A DNA stretch of 64,000 nt from Diplonema papillatum (lineage: Eukaryota; Euglenozoa; Diplonemea; Diplonemida; Diplonemidae): NCBI GenBank assembly GCA_030068145.1, contig JAPJBO010000269.1, positions 62,001-126,000 on the forward strand. Reading direction: 5' to 3'. How positions within the stretch are numbered: the stretch's first letter is position 1; each line of letters opens with the position of its first letter. Under the pieces are notes generated by a model. The model worked only from the letters and a program-made list of their open reading frames with translations. It made no database searches and was not told the origin of the DNA. The position numbers were made by a program, and so were the translations under genes. Shown piece after piece: positions 1-8,478 of this stretch.

Positions 1-275
1 TACTTGACGTAGCTGCTTTGACTCCGAATGGAAGGGAGGAAATATAGAGGTAGAGGGGCAAATCCAATAAACGCAATCTGAATTGTTCTTCGTTTACACC
101 CACCGTGCGTTGTTTTCTCACTCTTTGTGTGTCTTGTCGTGTTGGGGTAGGCCCGCACGACCTCACGCCCGTTCAACACGGGGTTCGGTAGTCACAGCAC
201 TTGGGATCCCTTCGGTTCTTTGTCTGGCAGCTTTTGTCGAGCACTTCCTTCCAAGCTGGCGCTTATGTAAAAAAA
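1..275 (+). repeat. Dispersed repeat R1, near full length
   Basis: This ~300-bp repeat recurs at 5025-5294, 22745-23030 (inverted), 39356-39655 and 63160-63470, with shorter pieces elsewhere. Shared landmarks in order are GACGTAGCTGCTTTGACTCC, a CACCGTG(T/C)GTTGTT stretch, GTAGACCCGCATGACCTCAC, GGTTCGGTAG, and CATTTCCTTCCAAGCTGGCG near the end. No protein is conserved between copies. Its size would suit a SINE or MITE, but no tRNA-like head, terminal inverted repeat or poly(A) tail is evident, so the class is open. Confidence 0.8.
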
Positions 276-886
276 TGATGCATTGTCTGCGGGGATCAGG
301 GTTTCCGACTTAAACCTGTCAATGAACACAATTGGTGGCGGCCCGCAATCGTGAGCAGCACGTTAAAGAGGCGTCATCAAGAATTCCCAGTATTTGCGTC
401 CGTTCAGCAGATATGGTATCGATGTACACATAGCCGCATCACCACAGGCTGCGTAAGGCACCGCAAAACGGTGCGAGGAACATACCCATTTGTCGCTTCT
501 AGCCGACTCGGATTTCCGTTCTGCAAGGTAATATGGAACGGCTCCCACAGCCTAGCAGGGCCTTCCATGCCGATTCGACTGCCCCGCTCACGGTCTAGTT
601 CGCCGTGCGAGCTACGCGGAGCAGAAAGCTGAGGGCGCGGCAGCTCCCTCCACACACAGGTACGTCGGATGATGCTGGTTCCTGAGCTCCGCAGCGCCAC
701 CCCAACGACTCCCTTTATCGCAGCCTTGCTGACATTCGACCACAGAGGAGTGGTTTCTACTCGTGCGCTACTTTGTTTTGCGCTGATCTTTCTTTGTCCT
801 GTGCAGTGTGTAAAATCGCAGACCCACCCAGGCAACTTCGACGCTGTGTAATGTACACAAGGACGGGCTGTGTTGGCAGTCCCACG
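276..886. other. No recognisable feature
   Basis: Short open frames exist on both strands, but none shows a recognisable domain. The last 20 bases hold a diverged start of the neighbouring satellite. Confidence 0.5.
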
Positions 887-2246
887 GACGGGCAAGACTG
901 ACGTCCAAACAACTCATTCCTGTCCCCGTCGAGACGGGCAAGACTGACGTCCAAACAACTCATGCTTGTCCCCGTCGAGACGGGCAAGACTGACGTCCAA
1001 ACAACTCATTCTTGTCCCCGTCGAGACGGGCAAGACTGACGTCCAAACAACTCATTCCTGTCCCCGTCGAGACGGGCAAGACTGACGTCCAAACAACTCA
1101 TTCTTGTCCCCGTCGAGACGGGCAAGACTGACGTCCAAACAACTCATTCCTGTCCCCGTCGAGACGGGCAAGACTGACGTCCAAACAACTCATTCTTGTC
1201 CCCGTCGAGCGGGGCAAGACTGACGTCCAAACAACTCATTCTTGTCCCCGTCGAGCGGGGCAAGACTGACGTCCAAACAACTCATTCTTGTCCCCGTCGA
1301 GACGGGCAAGACTGACGTCCAAACAACTCATTCTTATCCCCGTCGAGACGGGCAAGACTGACGTCCAAACAACTCATTCCTGTCCCCGTCGAGACGGGCA
1401 AGACTGACGTCCAAACAACTCATTCCTGTCCCCGTCGAGACGGGCAAGACTGACGTCCAAACAACTCATTCTTGTCCCCGTCGAGACGGGCAAGACTGAC
1501 GTCCAAACAACTCATTCTTGTCCCCGTCGAGACGGGCAAGACTGACGTCCAAACAACTCATTCCTGTCCCCGTCGAGACGGGCAAGACTGACGTCCAAAC
1601 AACTCATTCTTGTCCCCGTCGAGACGGGCAAGACTGACGTCCAAACAACTCATTCTTGTCCCCGTCGAGCGGGGCAAGACTGACGTCCAAACAACTCATT
1701 CTTGTCCCCGTCGAGACGGGCAAGACTGACGTCCAAACAACTCATTCTTATCCCCGTCGAGACGGGCAAGACTGACGTCCAAACAACTCATTCCTGTCCC
1801 CGTCGAGACGGGCAAGACTGACGTCCAAACAACTCATTCCTGTCCCCGTCGAGACGGGCAAGACTGACGTCCAAACAACTCATTCTTGTCCCCGTCGAGA
1901 CGGGCAAGACTGACGTCCAAACAACTCATTCTTGTCCCCGTCGAGACGGGCAAGACTGACGTCCAAACAACTCATTCCTGTCCCCGTCGAGACGGGCAAG
2001 ACTGACGTCCAAACAACTCATTCTTGTCCCCGTCGAGACGGGCAAGACTGACGTCCAAACAACTCATTCCTGTCCCCGTCGAGACGGGCAAGACTGACGT
2101 CCAAACAACTCATTCCTGTCCCCGTCGAGACGGGCAAGACTGACGTCCAAACAACTCATTCTTGTCCCCGTCGAGACGGGCAAGACTGACGTCCAAACAA
2201 CTCATTCCTGTCCCCGTCGAGACGGGCAAGACTGACGCCCAAACAA
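887..2246. repeat. 46-bp satellite array, 29 units plus a partial
   Basis: Twenty-nine consecutive 46-bp units run without spacers, followed by a diverged partial unit from 2221. Each unit reads GACGGGCAAGACTGACGTCC, then AAACAACTCATTC, then (C/T)T(G/A)TCCCCGTCGA. Every unit junction forms a short hairpin, CCCGTC-GA-GACGGG. Three junctions (near 1209, 1255 and 1623) carry a two-base variant that still pairs as CCCCG-TCGAG-CGGGG. Variant order shows a nine-unit (414-bp) higher-order duplication, 1209-1622 and 1623-2036. It is not a CRISPR array, because nothing separates the units. Confidence 0.95.
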
Positions 2247-2465
2247 GTCAAGACGTCTCAAACATAAACCCCAGTGAACTTGCCTCCAACCCTTACCCCT
2301 CAGCGGTCGGTTTGAGGAGGGGTTGTTCAACTCGCTATTTCTATCTTTGAATGTTTCTCGTCGGAGGCACGTGCCCCCTCTCTTCATCGTACGCTCCGGC
2401 GAAAGAACTCTCTTTGTTCTTCTCTTACACCACCGCGAGTTGCTTTTTCACTCAGGACTGGCTTC

Positions 2466-2700
2466 CTCTGTTGTGCAAGTCCCCCCCTCCCAGCACATTG
2501 AGTACCTTGGGATCGAGTGGGACCTGAAGCAGCGAGTGTTTCGTCTACCCGACTTGTGGCGGAAAACCGCGGCAGACAACACCGACCGGCTCATTGCCCT
2601 CTCGCTTGTTACAGTCAGGCACGCTTGGTTCATCGTCAGTTGCGTCGTATGGGTATGCTATGCCACCGGGCGGTGGCTGAGTGTCTTGTCGTGTAGGGGT
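2466..2700 (+). pseudogene. Retroelement RT fragment
   Basis: The plus frame reads a stretch containing HIEYLGIEWDLKQRVFRLP and later VRHAWFIVSCVVWVCYATGR. This resembles the segment just after the RT palm (the YxGxxWD type motif and connection region) of tyrosine-recombinase retroelements. It aligns in position with the YDFIGVxxDH segment of the elements at 28-36 kb, but it is clearly a different lineage. There are no palm motifs and no RNase H, and R1 sequence begins immediately downstream. I read it as a small decayed remnant. Confidence 0.45.
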
Positions 2701-2818
2701 AGACCCGCTGACCTCACGTCCGTTCAACACGCGGTTCGGTAGGTACAGCACTTGGATCCCTTTGGTTCTTTGGCTAGCTTCGTCGAGCATTTCCTTCCAA
2801 GCTGGCGCTTATGTAAGA
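2672..2818 (+). repeat. R1, 3' half
   Basis: This copy has the GTAGACCCGCTGACCTCACG and CATTTCCTTCCAAGCTGGCG blocks of R1. It lacks the 5' half and starts inside the retroelement scrap. Confidence 0.75.
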
Positions 2819-2892
2819 ATAACGGGAATGGGGAAGTGAAAGAGGGCCGACGGTGCCAAATTACTCGAGAGGCTGCCTTGTGCTTACTTTAG

Positions 2893-2941
2893 AGTGAAAG
2901 TTCGCTTGAAACTCCGGGGTTTTAAAGTCTCCGGGTGACCG
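2893..2941 (+). repeat. R2, short diverged copy
   Basis: It matches the R2 start (AAAGTTCGCTTGAAA...CTCCGG) and keeps its short frame, RVKVRLKLRGFKVSG, before TGA. The rest of R2 is absent. Confidence 0.6.
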
Positions 2942-3082
2942 TCGTCGTTAAGGGAAGATATTCTTTGTGCTCTGAGTGTCGTAAGAGTGGTGGTTACACG
3001 AGGTAAGAGGATCGGTGGGTACCTTGGTCGTTGGTCATTGGTGGTTTCGGCCATTGTCCACATACCTTACTTACGGTAGGCC

Positions 3083-3187
3083 CTCCTCAGTATGGTGCCG
3101 CAGTATATACTTTGTGGGCTACAGCACATTTACCTCCTTTGGTCTTTCGCAGCTGGCAGCCTCATCAAGTATTTCCTACAAAGTTTT
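3083..3187 (+). repeat. Diverged R1 3' end (subfamily)
   Basis: This reads GCTACAGCACATTTACCTCC, then TCGCAGCTGGCAGCCTC, then AAGTATTTCCTAC. Element order matches the R1 3' end, but the bases differ. An inverted partner lies at 23044-23105, so this is a separate subfamily rather than random decay. Confidence 0.55.
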
Positions 3188-3204
3188 ATTTCCCTTCTTC
3201 TTGG

Positions 3205-3420
3205 AACCCCGCTTCCTTGTACGTAAGAAAAGAGGGAGAGAGACACGGAGAAAGACAGTGAGGGCTTGAAGGAGGGCGCTGTGTGCGTCGGGGCCGGTGA
3301 GAAGCACCGGCCACCTTGCTAGATAAAATCCTGCCGCGGAAGAGGCAACCTTTTTACTCGCTGGGGGTCGGCACCCCTGCGGAGACCCTCTTCCGTGTGC
3401 CTCCACGCGGAAGGAAAATG
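3205..3420 (+). repeat. Dispersed repeat R7
   Basis: It is shared with 43795-44042, and its first part with 39287-39350. It contains GGCCGGTG-AGAAG-CACCGGCC, a perfect 8-bp stem, then CCTTGCTAGATAAA and a CCTCTTCCGTGTGCC block. The 43.8 kb copy has one mismatch in the stem. Confidence 0.75.
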
Positions 3421-3445
3421 CGAGGTGCCTTTTTGTTCGTGCGCA

Positions 3446-3520
3446 CTAGCGGAACTCACCTGCTTTGGTAAGTTTCATGTAGTACGCTGCCGACTACTAA
3501 TTTTTAGTACCAACAATGCA
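3446..3520 (+). repeat. Dispersed repeat R3
   Basis: It reads GCGGAACTCACCTGCTTTGG, TTTCATGTAGTACGCTGCC and TACCAACAATGCAT. It recurs at 22047-22128 and 40064-40140, and its end is tandemly amplified at 55036-55320. Confidence 0.8.
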
Positions 3521-3526
3521 TTGTTA

Positions 3527-3528
3527 AC

Positions 3529-3559
<31 letters not shown>

Positions 3560-3560
3560 T
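3527..3560 (+). repeat. (GTA)n microsatellite
   Basis: About eleven GTA triplets lie between an R3 copy and an R6 copy. The related R6 copy at 62185 has only AGTAGCAGTAGTATG here, so the triplet run expanded at this locus. Confidence 0.9.
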
Positions 3561-3868
3561 GTGTCGTCTGCCGAAGCTGCCGGAGACAGCAGGCGCAGGG
3601 GGCAGGTAATTCTCTTCTTCATGGAGACCCGCCCCCGGCAACCCCGACTGTCCAATCACTGTCGAGAAAGGTTTGTGCCCTATAGTGATGAGGTGGTTGA
3701 CCAGGCCCCCACGAAGCCTTGTACACAACACGGCTACAACACGAGGATGCAGCCCTGCTTAGGTGTGCACTCAGCCATCACAGCACCTCAGATCTCGCTA
3801 CTTGACCTGACACAGCTGCCACCCAGAAGGCTGCATTGTTAACACAAAAAAAAAAAAAAAAAAAAAAA
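3557..3868 (+). repeat. Dispersed repeat R6 ending in a poly(A) run
   Basis: It shares most of its length with 62185-62440: TGTGTCGTCTGC, GGAGACAGCAGGCGCAGGGG, ATGGAGACCCGCCCCCGGCA, GTGATGAGGTGGTTGACCAG and GTGCACTCAGCCATCA. Here it ends in about 24 consecutive A residues (3846-3868); the 62 kb copy does not. A terminal A-run suggests retroposition. In both copies a frame opens with METRPR and later has DEVVDQA. The 62 kb copy has CAYCDEVV, which a point change removes here. It could be a retrocopied exon or a SINE-like element. Confidence 0.6.
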
Positions 3869-4905
3869 CAGTCGACAGCACAACGGAGCGGCGAGCCACA
3901 CTGCGCTGCCTCTCTTTTTTGGTGAGCGGCTAAAAGGGAATTGTCGCTCAGAAACGTTGGTCTTGTTCGTAGTGGTGGTGTGTGGTGTTCGTTGGGATTG
4001 GTGCGTGTTGGGAGGATGTTGTGGTTGCTGTTGTTGACTTAAAGGGGGGGGGGGGCGTTGTATAATGGTCTAGCTTGAAGGGAATTGGAGAGGTTGAAAA
4101 AGGTTTTTGGGGTCTTCGTCACTCGTAGGCCGCCCCTGCGGCGGCGCACCTGCTGTGACGTAGACACGGAGTGTGCTCAGGCTAGTCGAAGGCTTGGCAA
4201 TCACACTAATGCAACAAATTTACTGTTGTTGGTGCTGAAGGTTGAGCCGGATACATTGCAGTGAGTGATATCCGTATATTGTCTCAAACTGGCAGTACCG
4301 CGGCAGATGAAGTCCAGCAGGCTTTCCCCGTACAATTGGGCTCGGAAGTCCGAAGTGGCGCCCGCTTGGGAGAAACAAAACGAAGAAAACGTGTGGAGAG
4401 GAAACAAGGGCAATAGAGAGGCGCACCACCAGAGTGACAACCCCCGATACGGAGAGGTTATGGCAAATCTGAAATACCTCTTCTTTCGTTTGTTGTGTTG
4501 CAACTCGGGAAGAGAATTCTTCTATGAAACACGGGGCACGGCATTGCGAAGTCAGCTTTCATTGGGAACATGCTTCCAAAAGAAATGGACAAATGTTCAA
4601 TTCCATATGCCCAGATCTGAAAAGGCGTTAACCATAGAGAGTGGGCATAGAGAGCGATCGAGGGGAGCGAGTTCGGGATTGCGGGAGGAGGGAGGAATTT
4701 GCCTGCGGTATTTGCTAATTCCGAATCCTTAAGTTTCCGAATCGTCCCCTTCCAACCTTGCCCTGGAGCAAGTGGACTCGAATACTCACTTGTCGCCCAA
4801 CAACATATATCGTTGTTCCATAGGTCCTCAGCTCGACCCCCCAAGACGCACCGAAGGTGTTCAAACAAGTTTGCATAGAGGGAGAAAGAGAGAGAGAGCA
4901 CATCA
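3869..4905. other. No recognisable gene
   Basis: A poly-G run lies at about 4041-4051. Overlapping open frames of up to 162 codons occur on both strands, without domains or codon bias I can recognise. The motif CACTAATGCAACAA near 4204 recurs at 12574. Confidence 0.4.
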
Positions 4906-5637
4906 AAACAAGTCAAAGGGTGAGGGGACAGGACGGGGTTAGTCACGCCTTACCCCACCGTTCTCGTGGTTATCGCTATCGCGCTGACCTTTCCCGAGAA
5001 AGAGAGAGACCACACTAAAGAAATACTCGGCGTAGCTGCTTCGACTCCGAATGGAAGGGAAGGGGCATACAATACAAACACAATCTGATTTGTTCTTCGC
5101 TTACACCACCGTGTGTTGTTCTCTCACTCAGGACTTTGACCTGTTGTGTTTGTGTGATTTGTCGTGTAGGGGTAGACCCGCATGACCTCACGTCCGTTCA
5201 ACTCGTGGTTCGGTACTTACAGCACTTGGGATCCCTTCTGTTCTTTGTCGGGCAGCATCGTCGAACATTTCCTTTCAAGCCGGCGCTTATGTAAAACAAA
5301 AACAAGTCAAAGGGTGTTCTCGTGGTCACCGCTACCGCGCTGACCTTTCCGAGAGAGAGAACACATAAAACAATCAGGTGGGCTAGGCTAGTTTCGGGGT
5401 GGCTCCCTGGGAGGGACAGGGGCGGGGTTGTCACGCCTTAGCAGTCCCAGGGCCTCTCCCCACCCACCTGTATGTGTTCTCGTGGTCACCGCTACCGCGC
5501 TGACCTTTCCGAGAGAGAGAGAGAGTACACATAAAACAAGTCAAAGGGTGTGGGCCTCCACCGTCAGGTGGGCCAGGCTAGTTTCGGGGTGGCTCCCTGG
5601 GAGGGACAGGGGCCCACCCACCTATATGTGTTCTCGC
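4906..5637 (+). repeat. ~160-bp diverged tandem repeat, with an R1 insertion
   Basis: Units share AAACAAGTCAAAGGGTG, TTCTCGTGGTCACCGCTACC, GCGCTGACCTTTCCGAGA and GGGGTGGCTCCCTGGGAGGG. The clearest pair spans 5316-5475 and 5476-5637. A shorter diverged unit at 4906-5010 is separated from them by R1. Confidence 0.75.
5025..5294 (+). repeat. R1, near full length
   Basis: It carries all R1 landmarks in order and sits between units of the ~160-bp repeat. Confidence 0.8.
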
Positions 5638-5930
5638 TGTGATGACGACCTGGAAGCCCCGACATGTGCATTGTGTGAGGGCAGATCTTCAGCACACCAG
5701 GTAGTATTCTGCCAAAACATCAAGACTTGCTCACTCCTACCCCTTCTCCTGCGCTTGTGTTCATGCGCCGTAACAGGACCGGCAAGCCCCTCGGGCTCAT
5801 GAGCACGGTGGCAGCGGCAAAACAGGTCGGAATCGAGGCGGAGTGCGCACTTCGACGTGTGTCACCATGGTCCAGTCGGAGGGCGAGTTGGGCGAGTCTG
5901 GGGCGAGTGGGCGAGTCAAAAGGCGAGGTT

Positions 5931-6147
5931 GGGTGGTCAAACGATTCGCATTATCCCATATTATCGCATTTGGGATTTCGGCACGCGATTATCGCATTTT
6001 CATTCGCATATCGCAACGATTAACCTGGGCAAATACAGTAGTATGGACTATCGCATATTAGCGCACGCCAATTATATGCGATAATTTTGTGCGATAATGC
6101 GATAAATATTATCGCATGCGAATCGTTTGACCACTATGCCTCGGGCG
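5931..6147. mobile_element. Short MITE-like transposon (deletion derivative)
   Basis: The ends are inverted copies of TGGTCAAACGATTCGCAT (left about 5932, right about 6122-6140). The left half matches the left end of the element at 6188-8165 up to CGATTAACC. The right half (GGGCAAATACAGTA, ATGGACTATCGCATA, GCGCACGCCAATTATATGCG) matches that element's right end. The two halves meet at GATTAAC, as expected if the ~1.75 kb interior was deleted. A ~40-bp sequence rich in GGGCGAGT lies on both sides (5887-5927 and 6143-6183). Confidence 0.8.
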
Positions 6148-6989
6148 AGTCTGGGGCGAGTGGGCGAGTCAAAAGGCGAGTTTGGGGGCCCTAGGCATAG
6201 TGGTCAAACGATTCGCATTCTCCCATATTATCGCATTTGGGATTTTGGCACCAATATTCGCATTTTCATTCGCATTATCGCACGATTAACCATACCATGT
6301 ACGCCTATATATTTAGCCCATATTCGATTATTTTCGCGTTTTTCCCAAGAAATAATAAAAATATAGGCGAAATATAGGCTCATATAGGCGAAATATAGGC
6401 TAAATATAGGCATATAGGCAAAATAAATTGCGCATTATTTTGTGCAATATTTTATTCAGAAATATTCCTGGTCACCATCTGGACCGAGAGTCGTGCAGAA
6501 ACGCGCTGTTTTGTGCGGAATTCGTACGCAAACCCGATGATCCGGTAGCCAACGAGCTGAAAGTGCCAATAACGACATGTTAGGGTTGGCTGACTGGAAA
6601 AATTAGGTCGTAGACCCGGCGGATAAACCGGGCAAACCATAAACTTGCCACGTCTGTGGAGTTGCCGTAGGCCGCTACAGCCGCAAGTTGCACACTTCGC
6701 TCTTTGCGGAGAAGAAGTCATTCACTTCGGCCGTGGGTGTGTCTCCGCTGGTTTTTTGTGTCCTTTCGTCTTTGCACGCTGCTGCTGTTGTAATCCGCTG
6801 AAGTCGGCTCTGGGTGGTAAGGAGGCGCACCACTCGTCGTAAACCACCGTATCGCTCGGCAGTCAGCCCCGTTTCTCACACCAGTTTCTCAAATCGGGCG
6901 AGGCAACTGCTGCACTTGCCAGGTAGACCGATGCAGCGGCGGCCACTCCACCGTGCTTGATGCCATGTCAGCCGCGTGAGTCGTGCTTC

Positions 6990-7160
6990 TTACCTGGCGG
7001 CGTTTTTTGGCTGTCGTCGTCGGCTTGTCGTTGTCGGGTTTGCGTCTACGCCGGGCTGCGCTGCAGGCAAGGTCAGCGCGAAAGCATTGCCTTTCGGCTT
7101 GTGTTTGCTGCCCTTAGGGCGACCTCGTTTGCGCTTTGGCGCTGGCTTCTTTTCTAGCGT
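6990..7160 (-). CDS. Exon-like frame with AT-hook inside the TIR element
   Basis: The minus frame reads KKPAPKRKRGRPKGSKHKPK and continues with a Ser/Arg/Pro-rich tail to TAA at 6990-6992. RGRP flanked by Lys/Arg is the core of an AT-hook, a minor-groove DNA-binding motif. The stop overlaps CCAG/GTAAGAAG, a good splice-donor match, so the frame may instead be spliced onward. The upstream boundary coincides with an R2-like block (about 7160-7203). AT-hooks occur both in chromatin proteins and in some transposases. With no second domain I cannot choose between them. Confidence 0.35.
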   Translation of the reverse strand, partial: TLEKKPAPKRKRGRPKGSKHKPKGNAFALTLPAAQPGVDANPTTTSRRRQPKNAAR

Positions 7161-7310
7161 TATTTGTGGATTAGAAGGTCGGTATTTTAAAGTCTCCGGT
7201 TGACCGTAGAGGCTTGGGTATGGCGGGGGGTTGAGAAAAGGAAAAGAGTGCGACTCGTTTCGGGTGTTGTGTCACTCCGTTGTGAAACCTTGTGAAGTCC
7301 CGCAACGCGT

Positions 7311-7778
7311 TTAGAGGGTGCTTGGGTTTGGGTAGGGTGTGGTCGTTCTGCTGCGGCGTGAAAAGCCAGGAAGTTTCGACGCTAATTTCGGACGACTTCC
7401 TGTCTTCGCTGGTCTCTCGGCTTCGGGCTCTTCGTTGTCAGACTCGGTCGTTGTTGCGACCGAGTCAGAAGACCCAGAACGAGGCGTCAGAAATGACCAG
7501 CTTTCTCTTGACCATTCTTTTCCCGTTCTGGAAGAACAAGAACGTGGATAAGTGTTGGCAGTCGTGTTTTTCACACTCATGCAAACTAGACCACCGTTGA
7601 CCAACCTCTTGTCAACCACACTCGATGCGAAGATGTCCTGTTCTTGGTGAACGTGCTCTAAACGCGGACAATTGCTGTTTCGACGGCATGACACAGCCTT
7701 TGTTGTGCACGAAGGCGAAGCAAACATGGACCCAGCTATGCGTACATTCTCCAATCTGTGACAGCCTTCATCATGCAC
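7311..7778 (-). CDS. Possible upstream exon, unknown protein
   Basis: This 155-codon open frame lies on the same strand as the AT-hook stretch and just upstream of it. Its C-terminal half is Ser/Glu/Pro-rich then basic (SDNEEPEAERPAKTG, then KLASKLPGFSRRSR). It could be the preceding exon of the same element-borne gene. No domain is recognised and the start codon is arbitrary. Confidence 0.2.
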   Translation of the reverse strand: MHDEGCHRLENVRIAGSMFASPSCTTKAVSCRRNSNCPRLEHVHQEQDIFASSVVDKRLVNGGLVCMSVKNTTANTYPRSCSSRTGKEWSRESWSFLTPRSGSSDSVATTTESDNEEPEAERPAKTGSRPKLASKLPGFSRRSRTTTPYPNPSTL

Positions 7779-8290
7779 ACAAGCAAAATCACGTAGTCAA
7801 AGTCGAACCTAGACCTTGGGACACTGTCTTTTCGCGAGAACATGTTCCAGCAGCCTTTCTCAGCTTCTGACAGCACAGAGCCGCGTTTCTGCACGAGAAA
7901 ACAGCCAGGGAAGTCAACAGGAAAATATTAATAAATATTATTTTCGAATATTTCTCGAATATTTCTGCATTATTTTATATTATTTCTGAATTTATTTCGC
8001 CTATATGCGCCTATATGCTATTATTTTGTTGCCTATATGCGCCTATAAAAAATTTATAGGCGTACGTGTATGATTAACGTGGGCAAATACAGTAGGTATG
8101 GACTATCGCATACTATCGCACGCCGATTATATGCGATATATCGTTTGACCACTATGCTTAGGGTGAGTCGCGACTCGCCCGCCACCTATGCCTAGACGCC
8201 CCCGACGTTTTCCTCGCCACGAGGTTTTTCGTGATGCTCCGCGGATGCTATAGCTATAATACTGTCTTGGTTTTTGTCGTCGTGAGGGGC

Positions 8291-8395
8291 CTGAGATTGC
8301 AAGAGCTAGAAACTGCTGGGGTTCTGTGTTTGCCAAGCCTGAAATTGCAAGAGTGGGGTCCTGTGTTTGCCAAGCCTGAAGTTGCAAGAGCTAGC
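8291..8395 (+). repeat. Short tandem repeat downstream of the bPH gene
   Basis: Two and a half diverged copies of a ~50-bp unit with TTGCAAGAG and CTGTGTTTGCCAAGCCTGAA. It lies about 85 bp past the stop codon of the minus-strand bPH gene. Confidence 0.7.
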
Positions 8396-8478
8396 GACCG
8401 AGGGGCCTCACCCCCAGCAAACCCGGGCAAGCCTGACCTGTGCTGCAGTACCCTCCCACGCTGGGGCGTCCTCTCTTC

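Larger units (their letters stand above)
6188..8165. mobile_element. 1.98 kb TIR DNA transposon
   Basis: The left end reads CATAGTGGTCAAACGAT at about 6194, and the right end is its inverse at about 8140-8157. Subterminal TATAGGCG motifs lie at 6361-6420 and inverted at 7995-8055, and AGAAATATTC-like motifs lie further in, so an imperfect inverted repeat extends about 270 bp. The interior (6470-7920) is richer in GC and holds two minus-strand exon-like stretches, one with an AT-hook. I see no recognisable transposase, so the element is probably non-autonomous or decayed. Confidence 0.75.

Noticed and set aside
1..275. R1 as a tRNA-derived SINE
   Set aside because: GGTTCGGTA resembles a B box, but no A box or cloverleaf could be drawn, so the class was left open.
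887..2246. CRISPR array
   Set aside because: Units follow each other directly with no unique spacers, no cas-like genes are present, and the window is eukaryotic. It is a satellite.
4458..4946. 162-codon minus ORF as a gene
   Set aside because: No recognisable domain; the codons run through repeat sequence and a competing plus frame covers the same region.
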